Positions 24,665 through 33,630 of a DNA stretch of 38,714 nt are shown piece by piece; the stretch's first letter is position 1, and each line of letters opens with the position of its first letter. Source of the stretch: an uncultured Lachnospiraceae bacterium (GTDB lineage Bacteria; Bacillota; Clostridia; Lachnospirales; Lachnospiraceae); NCBI GenBank assembly GCA_910578345.1, contig CAJTRA010000025.1:1-38714 (forward strand). Direction: 5' to 3'. Under the pieces are notes generated by a model. The model ran no database searches. It was not told the DNA's origin and saw nothing but the letters and a program-made list of their open reading frames with translations. The position numbers and the translations under genes are program-made.

Positions 24665-25921
24665 TTATATGTTATACTTCTCACTGATCATCTCATATTG
24701 TTTGTTAAGCGTCTCGTACATCTTCAAAATCTGAGCCGATTCCTCTTTGATCCGCTCGATAATCTTATCATAAGACTGCATCACAACAACGACTACCTGC
24801 CGTTTCAGCCTGCCTCTCTTGGACTTCTCATCCAGAATAGCAATAATCTTCTCTTTCGGCATCGACTGTCGGTAACTCCTTTTATTTAGAAGCGCCACCA
24901 CCACATCTGTCACCTGCAGAATCTTCTGCTCCGTGTTCATGTGATTATCCGTGAGCTGCTTCGGATAGCCGCTCCCGTCGCACCGCTCATGATGTGCCAG
25001 AGCGATATCGACTACCTCCTTGTTCATTCTGCTGCTCAGAATCTTACCCGCGATCTCCACATGTGTCTTCAAAAGCCTGGCCTCTTTCGGCTCCAGCTTA
25101 CGGGGCGTCTCAATCAATTCCCGCGGAATCGCAAGCATACCAATATCATGAAGAAGCGTTCCGTAATAGAGAATCTCCCTCTTTGGCAGCGGCAGCATCA
25201 TTTCCTTGGCAATCTCCTCACTGACGCATACCGCCATCGCCGTCTCCACTACCATCTCACTGCGGAAAAAGCCCTGGCAGTACATCAACATCTCAAGGAA
25301 TTTCTTCTTATCTTCATTGTTAAAAATCATATATTCGATGATATCATCCAGCTCCTGCAGATACGCACCGCTTCGGATCTTCTCGAACATACCGTACTTA
25401 TCCTCACATTTATAGAAAAGAAACAGTCCGTCGTCTGAAAGTTTCGTACCCGCATACTTCTGGAACATGCCCATTTCAAACTTGTTTCCAAGAGCGGTGG
25501 AATAATGGTCCATCTTCTCCGCAATATTAATATAAGCCGCCACGTCCTTGTAGCTGTAATTCATCTGCTTAAGCTGCTCATAATCCATATGATGGTACAT
25601 GATCACCTTCGCAAGATCAGGAATCGGGGATAGATATTTGAAAAACAGATAGCCGTAGATCGAATGTGCCATGCATTCCTTCGTCTCGTACCGCAGAATG
25701 TCGCCCAGTCTCTCCCGCTCCGTCTTATAAGCACCGATATCATGCAGAGTAGCCGCCATAACAATATCAGCTAACTCAAACTCCTCATACTTTCCTTCTT
25801 CCCGCAGCATTGTATAAACCATGTACGCTACTCTTGACCCATGCTTCATAAGCCGCGGATAGACAATCTTCAAAGTATCACGCACTAACAGAAAAATATC
25901 TTTGCTCTTAATATACTCCAT
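24665..25921 (-). CDS. Tandem HD-domain protein with C-terminal HD-GYP domain
   Basis: 418 residues, soluble. The N-terminal HD domain has SRVAYMVYTMLREEG, ATLHDIGAYK and YHHMDYEQL. The C-terminal domain has LLHDIGMLAIPREL, THVEIAGKIL, and HHERCDGSGYP, the HD-GYP signature, followed by QVTDVVVAL. HD-GYP enzymes hydrolyse cyclic di-GMP. Here both HD motifs keep their His-Asp pair. A coiled segment ends the protein. It is codirectional with the DUF624 and GGDEF genes, so synthesis and breakdown of the messenger appear side by side. The ATG has a GAGGA stretch ~9 bases upstream. Confidence 0.88.
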   Translation of the reverse strand: MEYIKSKDIFLLVRDTLKIVYPRLMKHGSRVAYMVYTMLREEGKYEEFELADIVMAATLHDIGAYKTERERLGDILRYETKECMAHSIYGYLFFKYLSPIPDLAKVIMYHHMDYEQLKQMNYSYKDVAAYINIAEKMDHYSTALGNKFEMGMFQKYAGTKLSDDGLFLFYKCEDKYGMFEKIRSGAYLQELDDIIEYMIFNNEDKKKFLEMLMYCQGFFRSEMVVETAMAVCVSEEIAKEMMLPLPKREILYYGTLLHDIGMLAIPRELIETPRKLEPKEARLLKTHVEIAGKILSSRMNKEVVDIALAHHERCDGSGYPKQLTDNHMNTEQKILQVTDVVVALLNKRSYRQSMPKEKIIAILDEKSKRGRLKRQVVVVVMQSYDKIIERIKEESAQILKMYETLNKQYEMISEKYNI

Positions 25922-25939
25922 ACTATGTATCCTCGCATC

Positions 25940-26434
25940 CTAAAACTTAAGTTCCATCGGTGTATAAATAATGCCGTCCTTCTGTTCCTGGGGACGCAGA
26001 TCCTTAAATCCTACCCTATGGTAAAACCCAACTCCATAAGGAGAGGCATTGACTGTAACCCGGTGTACGCCCATTTCCTGAACCATATACCCTGTCAGAT
26101 GCTCTAACAGCGCACGCCCGATCCCCTGTCTGTGGTACTTCTCATCTACAAAGAGAAGAGAAATGTGCTGCGAATCGCGTAATGTAATCATACCTACAAT
26201 CTTGTCATGGACGACCGCCACAAACATCTGGTAGGCGCCCATGACAAACATCCTGTACAGGGTCGTATCCGTAATAAAATTCTCAAAATTCTGCACACCC
26301 TCTGGCGTATACACATCTGCCTCAAACCGCAGGAAAGTCTTCCATGCAACTGCCATAGCCTCTTCCCAGTCTTCCCGGTATGCACTTCTGATCTGATAAA
26401 ATGTTTCCACCTCTCCCTGCGGCTCCTTTGTCAT
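25940..26434 (-). CDS. GNAT family N-acetyltransferase
   Basis: 164 residues. It is a GCN5-related acetyltransferase transferring acetyl from acetyl-CoA to an unknown amine. The core is clear: ISLLFVDEKYHRQGIGRALLEHL carries the R/Q-x-x-G-x-G/A pyrophosphate-binding loop, followed by VHRVTVNASPYGVGFYHRVGFKDL, the conserved beta6-beta7 region with the Tyr acid. The start is weakly supported (AAAGATAG upstream). It lies just after the HD-GYP gene in reverse order but has no evident functional tie to it. Substrate cannot be deduced. Confidence 0.85.
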   Translation of the reverse strand: MTKEPQGEVETFYQIRSAYREDWEEAMAVAWKTFLRFEADVYTPEGVQNFENFITDTTLYRMFVMGAYQMFVAVVHDKIVGMITLRDSQHISLLFVDEKYHRQGIGRALLEHLTGYMVQEMGVHRVTVNASPYGVGFYHRVGFKDLRPQEQKDGIIYTPMELKF

Positions 26435-26499
26435 GCTATCTTTATTTTATCGTATTTGCGGGAAACATACAACCATCAAGTTATTCCATTCGCGCCGCA

Positions 26500-27492
26500 C
26501 TACTTCACTGCCTCCGCTTCCACTCTGTTAACAAGCGGCAGACCCTTCTCCAGCGCATAGGCATTTTCCAGCGTCACCCTGGCAATGGACTGCATTGCCT
26601 CTTTGGTAAAAAATCCCATGTGGGATGTAATCAGGACATTCGGAAACGTCATCAGTCTTGCCAGATTCTCATCCTGCATGATCTCTCCAGACTTGTCCTC
26701 ATAGAAGATTCCTTCTTCCTCCTCATAGACATCTAATCCAACGCCGCCAAACTTACCTGCCACAAGCCCATCTATCAAAGCATCCGTATCGATCAGGCTG
26801 CCCCTGGAAGTATTGACAAGATAAACACCCTGTTTCATGTGGTCGATCGTGGATCTGTTGATAATATGCTTTGTCTCTGAGGTCAGCGGGCAGTGCAGCG
26901 AGATCACATCTGCCTCTGCGATCAACTGTTCCAGCGCCGTATATTCCACATCCAGATTCTTATTAGGATAAGGATCATATGCCAAAACGCGCATGCCAAA
27001 TCCTCTGCAGATCCGTATCATCGCCTGCCCAATCTTACCAGTCCCTATAATCCCTGCAGTCTTATGATAGAGATCCACCCCCATCAGTCCATTCAGACTC
27101 ATGTTAAACTCTCTTGTTCTATTATATGCCTTATGCGTATAACGGTTAACTGTCAGGATCATACCCATGGCAAATTCTGCTACAGCCTCCGGCGAATAAC
27201 TGGGCACACGCAAAATCCAGACCTTATCCTCCGCCGCCTTGATATCCACATGATTAAATCCTGCACTCCGGAGCAGAATCGCCTTGACTTCCATCTCATA
27301 CAACTGTTGTATCATCCTCGCATTCGCATAGTCATTGACAAAGATGCAGACTGCATCATATCCTCTTGCGAGCGTGACGGTCTCTTCCTGAAAGGGCGCT
27401 TCATAGAAATGAATCTCAAATCCATATTCTTTCCCCATAGGTTCAAACCATATCTTATCATATGGCTTCGTACTGAAAAATGCTATTTTCAT
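26500..27492 (-). CDS. D-lactate dehydrogenase / D-2-hydroxyacid dehydrogenase
   Basis: 330 residues, NAD-dependent. It likely reduces pyruvate to D-lactate or a related 2-keto acid in fermentation. The Rossmann motif is GIIGTGKIGQAMIRICRGFG. Catalytic residues typical of the family are the Arg in VNTSRGSLID, the Glu in LDVYEEEEGIF and the His in ITSHMGFFT. RSAGFNHVDIKAA near residue 75 matches D-LDH (LdhA) more than glycerate or phosphoglycerate dehydrogenases. AGGAGG stands eight bases before the ATG. Confidence 0.9.
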   Translation of the reverse strand: MKIAFFSTKPYDKIWFEPMGKEYGFEIHFYEAPFQEETVTLARGYDAVCIFVNDYANARMIQQLYEMEVKAILLRSAGFNHVDIKAAEDKVWILRVPSYSPEAVAEFAMGMILTVNRYTHKAYNRTREFNMSLNGLMGVDLYHKTAGIIGTGKIGQAMIRICRGFGMRVLAYDPYPNKNLDVEYTALEQLIAEADVISLHCPLTSETKHIINRSTIDHMKQGVYLVNTSRGSLIDTDALIDGLVAGKFGGVGLDVYEEEEGIFYEDKSGEIMQDENLARLMTFPNVLITSHMGFFTKEAMQSIARVTLENAYALEKGLPLVNRVEAEAVK

Positions 27493-27557
27493 GCAAATCG
27501 CCTCCTCTTACCATTTCTATATAGTATGGTCAGAGAAGGCAAAAACATGCGTGGGCG

Positions 27558-28124
27558 TCATGCGTTTCCTGCCAGCAAATTCGTAAAAAAATCACTCACC
27601 GTCTGTTTGATGCTGTCAAAGAAGCTCTCCGCCGCATCTGTCACGGCATCCTCCACTGCTTCATTGATTGACTCATTTGCTTCCTCCACCAGTTCCGTAC
27701 TATACTGCTGATACTTCTGCTTCGCCTGGCCGATAAAATCCCCAGCCTCTGCTCCGACATTCCCCAGTGTCTGTAAAAATCCTACAATTCTTTCTTCATC
27801 CTCCGCTGCCAGAGAAATCTCAAACTCCCGCTCAGCTTCCTCCAATGCCTGTCTGACACTATTTTCATCCGATAGTTCGATTTCTCCGGCTGCCACCTTG
27901 TCAATCACCCAGCCAACAACTGTCTGATCCATTTGGGCTGCCGTTTCCGATCCTCCACCGGCGTTCTCCTCCTCCGCTGCATCTGTCCTTGCGTCTGAAT
28001 CTCCTGCAGACACGTCTTCCGCTGTCTTCTTCGCTTCCTTACGGTCAGGAGACAGGAGCATCATACCGAGCAAGAACAACAGCGCCAATATGACGATCCT
28101 TCGCAGCCATTTATGTCTTCTCAT
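27558..28124 (-). CDS. Membrane-anchored acidic helical protein of unknown function
   Basis: 188 residues from ATG 28124 (GAGGG a few bases upstream). A basic start MRRHKWLRR leads to one membrane helix (~10-26), then a Ser/Gly/Asp/Glu-rich linker and a predominantly alpha-helical extracytoplasmic domain (~70-188), rich in Glu and Ala with possible short coiled coils (ELVEEANESINEAVEDAVTDAAESFF). I recognise no family. It lies between the alpha/beta hydrolase and D-LDH genes, all codirectional. Its codon use shows no obvious break from neighbours. Confidence 0.65.
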   Translation of the reverse strand: MRRHKWLRRIVILALLFLLGMMLLSPDRKEAKKTAEDVSAGDSDARTDAAEEENAGGGSETAAQMDQTVVGWVIDKVAAGEIELSDENSVRQALEEAEREFEISLAAEDEERIVGFLQTLGNVGAEAGDFIGQAKQKYQQYSTELVEEANESINEAVEDAVTDAAESFFDSIKQTVSDFFTNLLAGNA

Positions 28125-28159
28125 AATCACCCTCAATTCTGCACGCTTTCCGCGTTCTG

Positions 28160-29092
28160 TCAGATCCTCTGTAAGATCCAGCGGTAAACATCTTCAAAGA
28201 CATCCTGCCTGTCCACTTCATTCAGCAATTCATGACGATCCTCAGGATATAACTTCATCTGCACATTCTCCATGCCAATCTTTTTAAAAGACTGGTAAAC
28301 CTGCAAAACGCCCTGCCCGTAATTCCCTACCGGGTCTTCCTCACCTGATATAAAAAATACCGGCAGACGTTTTGGCATCTCTTTTAACTTCTTCTCATCA
28401 TGCAGATTCCAGATCAATTGGAATAATGTCTGAAACCCATTGACCGTAAACGTAAAGCCGCACAGGGGATCTTCTATATACCGCCGCACATTCTCTTCAT
28501 TTCTGGAAAGCCAGTCGCAGATTGTATTAGGTTGTCTGATCCTCTTATTGTAACCGCCAAATGCCGCTACATTCAGAAGCTCGCTCACATGTTTTGGTCC
28601 ACAGAAGATTCTTTGGAGCGCCGCCAGCGTCCTTGCGCATACAAGCAAAGGTCTGGACTGCATTCCTGTCCCTACCAGAATTGCCCCGTTTATACCGCTG
28701 CCATAGCGGAGCAGATAATTACGCGTAATGAAAGAACCCATGCTATGCCCCAGCAGAATATAAGGCATCCCCGGATATTGCTCCTGCGTCATCTTCTTAA
28801 GTCTGTGTTCGTCCCGTACAAGCACCGTAGGCGCATCCTCCCTGCAGAAATAGCCATAAGGCCCTCCCTGCAGAACAGATTTCCCATGTCCTAAATGATC
28901 ATCTCCCACCACCAAAATACCTTTTCCGGCCAGGTAAGCGGCAAATTCATCATATCTGTCTATATACTCTGCCATACCATGCACAATCTGTACAATACAG
29001 ACAGGCTTCTCTGTTTCCGGCATCCACCTGACCGCGTGAATCTTATGCTCCCGGTCCCTGGATTCAAAATAAAACTCCTGTTTCTTTATCAC
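28160..29092 (-). CDS. Alpha/beta hydrolase, monoacylglycerol-lipase-like (lysophospholipase)
   Basis: 310 residues from GTG 29092, chosen because AAGGAG lies five bases upstream; earlier ATG codons lack an RBS. It has the serine hydrolase fold of the hydrolase_4 family: oxyanion loop VQIVHGMAEYIDRYDEFA, DHLGHGKS, nucleophile in LLGHSMGSF, acid Asp in SGEEDPVGNYG and His in YPEDRHELLNEVDR, a full catalytic triad. Such enzymes cleave monoacylglycerols or lysophospholipids. No signal peptide is visible. It follows metG by about 110 bp. Confidence 0.88.
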   Translation of the reverse strand: MIKKQEFYFESRDREHKIHAVRWMPETEKPVCIVQIVHGMAEYIDRYDEFAAYLAGKGILVVGDDHLGHGKSVLQGGPYGYFCREDAPTVLVRDEHRLKKMTQEQYPGMPYILLGHSMGSFITRNYLLRYGSGINGAILVGTGMQSRPLLVCARTLAALQRIFCGPKHVSELLNVAAFGGYNKRIRQPNTICDWLSRNEENVRRYIEDPLCGFTFTVNGFQTLFQLIWNLHDEKKLKEMPKRLPVFFISGEEDPVGNYGQGVLQVYQSFKKIGMENVQMKLYPEDRHELLNEVDRQDVFEDVYRWILQRI

Positions 29093-29204
29093 TGGGGCTC
29101 CTTCCCTGTTTCTCTTTCTGAAAACGCTGCCTGGTCTCATTTCGTATCCGCCGCTGCAAAAATATATTCTGTGCGCTGCAGAACTCATTTTTCACAGGAA
29201 TGCA

Positions 29205-31232
29205 TCAACAGATCTCTGCACCGGCCGGCATAGACCTTTCCGGCGTCATCAAAGATAGTTTTCCCTCTGCGTCCTCTGCGCACAGAAGCATTCCTTCCGA
29301 CATCATTCCCGCAATCTCTCTCGGCTGCAGATTTACCAATACCATAACCTTCTTGCCCACCATCTCCGCAGCGCTGTAATGCTGCTTAATACCGGAAAGG
29401 ATCTGTCTTACCTCAGAGCCGACACGCACCTTAGAACACAACAGTTTCTTGGATTTTGGCACTTCCTTGCATTCTAAGATCTCGCCTACCTGGAACTGGC
29501 ACCGGTCAAACACATCGTAAGAGATCATCTCCTTTGCCTCCAGATCGATCACATCCGCCGGTGTCTCTTCCTGTACCTGCTTAGTTCCCTCTTCTGTGCC
29601 GGCCGCCTTTCTCGCCGCAAACATAGCGTCAACTTTCTCTGTGATCTCTTTCAGATCCTGACGTGCAAACAGGATCTCCGGTGCATCCGTTACCTGATTG
29701 CTTGCCGGATAAAGCGTCGATACCCGTTCCGTATCCTGGTTCTTTGCACATGCCTCCAGAACGGCAAACTCAACCAGCTCTGCCCTGATCTGTGCAGAAA
29801 TCCTGTCTGCAGTCTCCGGCATATAGGGCTCTAAAAGGGAAGCGCCCACCAAAATACCATTTAACAGATTATAGAGTACTGTCGCTAACCTGTCTTTCTT
29901 CGTTTCATCCTTCGCCAAAACCCAGGGCATTGTCTCATCAATATATTTATTGCAACGCTTGAACAGTACAAAGATCTCTGTGATCGCATCCGCTACGCGC
30001 AGCTCATCCATCTTCTTTGACACTCTGTTGTAAGTGTCAGCCGCCACCCGGAACAGATCCGCATCCACATCCTCCGCGCCGGGCTCTACACCAACCTTCT
30101 TATTTTCTACCAGACCGCCAAAATATTTATGACTCATGGAAATGGTTCTGTTGACCAGATTCCCAAGCGTATTGGCAAGGTCCGAGTTCATCCGCTCCAC
30201 CATCAGATCCCAGCTTATCACGCCGTCATTCTCGAAGGGCATCTCATGCAGCACAAAATATCGCACCGCATCTACCCCAAAGAAATCGATCAAGTCATCT
30301 GCATAGATCACATTTCCCTTAGATTTGCTCATCTTACCGTCTCCCTGTAACAGCCAGGGATGCCCGAATATCTGCTTCGGCAGCGGTTCTCCCATCGCCA
30401 TCAGGAAGATCGGCCAGTAAATCGTATGGAACCGGATGATATCCTTGCCGATCAGATGCAGATCTGCCGGCCATAATTTCTGGTACTGACCGCTGCTTTC
30501 CCCTTCAGCCTCATAGCCGATACCGGTAATATAGTTCGCCAGCGCATCCATCCAAACATAAATCACATGCTTGTCGTCAAAATCTACCGGAATCCCCCAT
30601 GTATAAGAAGTCCTAGAGACGCACAGATCCTGCAGACCCGGCAGTAGAAAATTATTCATCATCTCATTCTTGCGGGATACCGGCTGAATGAATTCCGGAT
30701 GCGTGTTAATATGCTCGATCAGCTTGTCGGCATATTTACTCATTTTAAAGAAGTAAGCTTCCTCCTTAGCAGGCTTCACTTCCCTGCCGCAGTCAGGGCA
30801 CTTACCATCCACAAGCTGTGACTCTGTCCAGAAAGATTCACAGGGTGTGCAGTACATCCCCTCATAATATCCCTTATAGATATCTCCCTGATCATGCAGT
30901 TTCCTGAAAATCTTCTGCACCTGCTTCTCATGATAGTCATCAGTTGTGCGGATAAACTTATCATAAGAAGTATTCAGAGCGTCACAGATCCTGCGGATCT
31001 CTCCTGCCACATGATCCACGAACTGCTTCGGCGTCACGCCCTGCTCCTGCGCTTTTAACTCAATCTTCTGTCCATGCTCGTCCGTTCCTGTCTGGAAAAA
31101 CACATCATATCCGTCTTTACGTTTAAAGCGGGCAATACTGTCAGCCAAAACGATCTCATAACTGTTTCCGATATGCGGTACGCCGGAAGTATAGGCGATC
31201 GCTGTCGTCATATAATACTTTCCCTTACTCAT
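29205..31232 (-). CDS. metG: Methionyl-tRNA synthetase
   Basis: 675 residues. It charges tRNA-Met and initiator tRNA with methionine. Features are the class I HIGH-like motif in SGVPHIGNSYE (~17-23), a zinc knuckle with four cysteines in CTPCESFWTESQ...CPDCG (~127-148), and KMSKSKGN (~300). The C-terminal ~105 residues are an EMAP/Trbp111-like tRNA-binding domain (FQVGEILECKEVPKSKKLLCSKVRVG), joined by an acidic linker. The ATG has GGGAGAGAGGGAT upstream. Expression is controlled by a T-box leader. Confidence 0.97.
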   Translation of the reverse strand: MSKGKYYMTTAIAYTSGVPHIGNSYEIVLADSIARFKRKDGYDVFFQTGTDEHGQKIELKAQEQGVTPKQFVDHVAGEIRRICDALNTSYDKFIRTTDDYHEKQVQKIFRKLHDQGDIYKGYYEGMYCTPCESFWTESQLVDGKCPDCGREVKPAKEEAYFFKMSKYADKLIEHINTHPEFIQPVSRKNEMMNNFLLPGLQDLCVSRTSYTWGIPVDFDDKHVIYVWMDALANYITGIGYEAEGESSGQYQKLWPADLHLIGKDIIRFHTIYWPIFLMAMGEPLPKQIFGHPWLLQGDGKMSKSKGNVIYADDLIDFFGVDAVRYFVLHEMPFENDGVISWDLMVERMNSDLANTLGNLVNRTISMSHKYFGGLVENKKVGVEPGAEDVDADLFRVAADTYNRVSKKMDELRVADAITEIFVLFKRCNKYIDETMPWVLAKDETKKDRLATVLYNLLNGILVGASLLEPYMPETADRISAQIRAELVEFAVLEACAKNQDTERVSTLYPASNQVTDAPEILFARQDLKEITEKVDAMFAARKAAGTEEGTKQVQEETPADVIDLEAKEMISYDVFDRCQFQVGEILECKEVPKSKKLLCSKVRVGSEVRQILSGIKQHYSAAEMVGKKVMVLVNLQPREIAGMMSEGMLLCAEDAEGKLSLMTPERSMPAGAEIC

Positions 31233-31317
31233 GATATCCCTCTCTCCCTGTGTTTTCTATCGTTTCCTTCCCTGTTACAAAAAACCGCCTTCTCATATTC
31301 ATTATATCCAGTCCGGA

Positions 31318-31577
31318 TGTAATAAAAACAAGAAGACGGGTTTCTACCGTGTTACCACTTCTCTTCACCAGTCTCTCACAAGACCGGCCTCAGCGAGTAC
31401 CATCATACTCTGCCGCTGTAACAGGCGGAACCTGTTGTGCCCTAGCTGTATCGATTCAGGCACACTGCTCAGAAGCCATCTTCGATAGATTCATCACTTC
31501 ATTCCTCTCAGCTTATGGAATGTTCTCTGGAAAGGATCCCTCTATCTACTCTCTTCCTCATCGCTTTTACCAATCAT
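31318..31577 (-). ncRNA. T-box riboswitch leader of metG (Met specifier)
   Basis: A 260-nt leader between the metG promoter and gene. The lower stem I is GATAGA (31546-31541) with TCTATC (31489-31484). The unpaired codon just 5' of that strand is ATG (31494-31492) followed by A, a methionine specifier. The T-box proper is GTGGTAACACGG (31358-31347); its TGGT bulge fits a tRNA ending ACCA, as tRNA-Met does. A terminator hairpin (ACGG/CCGT plus AGAAG/CTTCT) and U-run follow at ~31350-31320. Uncharged tRNA-Met should stabilise the antiterminator and turn metG on. Confidence 0.88.
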
Positions 31578-31583
31578 GAAAGT

Positions 31584-31612
31584 AGCGTATCACAAAAGAG
31601 ATACCTTGTCAA
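31584..31612 (-). promoter_or_regulatory. metG promoter
   Basis: Minus strand -35 TTGACA (31612-31607), 17-bp spacer and -10 TACGCT (31589-31584). The -35 touches the stop codon of the upstream exported-protein gene. Confidence 0.75.
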
Positions 31613-32814
31613 TTCTTTAACACGAATCCTGATACCTTGACCTCTGCGCATACTTCTCTGTTATCTATATCTTCATTTGAAACCAAAAGACTGCACCAAT
31701 AGGTTCCCGGTTCCTGCACAATCAGTTCCGGCCCGCTTCCAAGCGGTTCCCTGTCTTCATTCATCCATACCAGTTGTTCTTCTCCTGACCAGGCAAGCTG
31801 TTCATAGCTATCACCCTCTTCCAGACAGGCTTCCAGCCTGACCGCCCTGTCTGTACCATCCGTCTGCGTTTTGCGGATGATAAGCCGGGCATAAAGCGCA
31901 TCTGTCAGACCACATATGATGTCATGATGCCAAACGGTCGTCGAAACAGTCGTCTTATGTCTGCAGGTTCCCGGCGAATCGTAACTTCCTCCATGATTCG
32001 GACACGTATAATTCCCGCCATGCCAGGAACCGCCTCCCGGTTCGTCCGGGTTTGGATACCAGGTGGCCTCCGTTTTCTTTAAAGAGGCGCTGCAGCGTTT
32101 CTCTTCTACTTTAGTCTCTTTCGAATTCTGATAGCATCCAGAGATGCCCTCCGCTTTCTCCTGCTCTCCTACATGGATATGTCTTACCTCTATGACCGCC
32201 TCTTTGACCGAAAATATTGGGAATAAGGATTCTGGAATATCACCGTTCTCCCCGTCCTGTCTTCCCGCCTGATATGCCCTGTCATTATCCGCACCGTTGC
32301 CAAACAGCAAGCAGCCGTCAGCCCATGCCGCCTTTCCGCGCGAAAGATTATCCGACACAGCCGTCCTGTAGAAATCAGTATACTCCTCTACCCCTTCTAT
32401 GCGCATTGCATTCTCTGGCTGCAATACAGACAATCCCTCAGGAACTGTCTGGGAATCTTCCACGGCTCGTATCAGAACCGGCCAGCCGATCTGCGACAGA
32501 TCCACTTCTTCCTGCTCCGCATCTGGATTGCGGTCATAGACGACCTCTCCTGATTGCTGCCGGAATTTCGTTCCCAACTGCAGCAAAATACTTGCTGCCG
32601 CATTCTTTTTCTCTAAGAGATAGGAATGAATGCTCCGCAGATCTGCTGCATCAATAACCGCCTGATCGCATTGCATCGCCCCCTTACTGTGCAGTGTACC
32701 CGACATGTCCGCTGCTGTAACTTTGATCCGGCTGTTCAAAATGCATAGCAGCAATAGCATCATCGCCATGATAGCTGCTGTCTTTTGGCTTCTCCTTTTG
32801 TTCTTATCTTTCAC
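31609..32814 (-). CDS. Exported protein of unknown function, paralogue of the upstream gene
   Basis: 401 residues from GTG 32814, which overlaps the preceding gene by 11 nt; longer starts exist but only this one gives a clean signal peptide (VKDKNKRRSQKTAAIMAMML, cleavage likely near AADMSG). Residues ~40-185 match the upstream protein: LLQLGTKFRQQ, VYDRNPDAE, SQIGWPVLI, SQTVPEGL and DNLSRGKAAWADGCLLFGNG. The C-terminal ~190 residues are extra: a Cys/His-rich segment (YPNPDEPGGGSWHGG, CPNHGGSYDSPGTCRH) and a beta-sandwich-like end. Function is unknown; the location suggests a surface or pilus-like assembly. Confidence 0.65.
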   Translation of the reverse strand: MKDKNKRRSQKTAAIMAMMLLLLCILNSRIKVTAADMSGTLHSKGAMQCDQAVIDAADLRSIHSYLLEKKNAAASILLQLGTKFRQQSGEVVYDRNPDAEQEEVDLSQIGWPVLIRAVEDSQTVPEGLSVLQPENAMRIEGVEEYTDFYRTAVSDNLSRGKAAWADGCLLFGNGADNDRAYQAGRQDGENGDIPESLFPIFSVKEAVIEVRHIHVGEQEKAEGISGCYQNSKETKVEEKRCSASLKKTEATWYPNPDEPGGGSWHGGNYTCPNHGGSYDSPGTCRHKTTVSTTVWHHDIICGLTDALYARLIIRKTQTDGTDRAVRLEACLEEGDSYEQLAWSGEEQLVWMNEDREPLGSGPELIVQEPGTYWCSLLVSNEDIDNREVCAEVKVSGFVLKN

Positions 32815-33415
32815 GATATCCGATCCACCTGCCTTCCTCATCATAGACTGCTTCATAGTCTGTACAGCCGCTGCCCTCCAGCCAGCCTCGTATATAGTGC
32901 TCAATCAGATCGCGGTTATTGCCTCTTATAAGACTCCCGTCCGACCATGCAGCTCTGCCCAATGTTAAATTATCTGCACATGCCAGCGTATACTTCTCTT
33001 CGTATCCGGAAGGAAGTGTCTGTGACTGTGCCAAAGCCTGCAGGAGCAAGTCAAAGCCAATCGCCTGCAATTCCTCTCCTGTCTGCAGACGCTCGACCGA
33101 AGCTTCCGCTTCCGGATCCCTCGAATACCGAAATCCTGTCTCATCCCGGATCAATTTCGTTCCAACGCCGCTAAGCGCCTGGGATAATCCCCCTTTGCCC
33201 TCAGCGGCATATTGAAAAAGCACCTGCAGATCCTTTGCGTCCAAAATAATCTCCTGTCCCTCCGCATTGGTGTAATGGATCACACCCTGACTGCGAAATT
33301 GTCCTGCCTCTTCCGCTGCTTTCGCTTGTGTTCCCGCAAACAGCATTCCTGCCCCTGCAATGCCGGCGCATAACATCATAGCCTTTCTGACATATTTTAC
33401 AGATCTTACCTTCAT
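32804..33415 (-). CDS. Exported protein of unknown function (tandem paralogue)
   Basis: 203 residues from ATG 33415 (AGGAAG a few bases upstream). A standard signal peptide (MKVRSVKYVRKAMMLCAGIAGAGML, cleavage near AKAAEEA) leads to a domain with ILDAKDLQVLFQY, LSGVGTKLIRDETGFRYSRDPEAE, LQAIGFDLLLQALAQSQTLPSG and DNLTLGRAAWSDGSLIRGN. These blocks recur in the next gene, so the pair arose by duplication. The protein ends soon after the shared domain, while its paralogue carries an added Cys/His-rich region. An upstream Arg-rich extension of the frame is unlikely to be translated. I know no family function. Confidence 0.65.
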   Translation of the reverse strand: MKVRSVKYVRKAMMLCAGIAGAGMLFAGTQAKAAEEAGQFRSQGVIHYTNAEGQEIILDAKDLQVLFQYAAEGKGGLSQALSGVGTKLIRDETGFRYSRDPEAEASVERLQTGEELQAIGFDLLLQALAQSQTLPSGYEEKYTLACADNLTLGRAAWSDGSLIRGNNRDLIEHYIRGWLEGSGCTDYEAVYDEEGRWIGYRER

Positions 33416-33630
33416 ATGGCTTCCTGTCAGTCTATTAACACCTGCCTTCCGGGTTATCGTCTTCTGGATCTTCCTCCCGCGCAGTAATTCATGCTGGTAT
33501 CTTTTCCCTCTTCTGATTCTTATGCTTCCTCTCATTTCTCTGACTGCTCCTCTCATAGTTCTATTTCTTTGTTCTGCTGTCTGCCGCCATCGTTAGCAAC
33601 CTTAGCAACTGTAAATTTTCTCATGCCATA

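Noticed and set aside
27140..27160. TAACGGTTA sequence resembling the shared palindrome core
   Set aside because: It lies inside the D-lactate dehydrogenase coding region and the arms do not extend.
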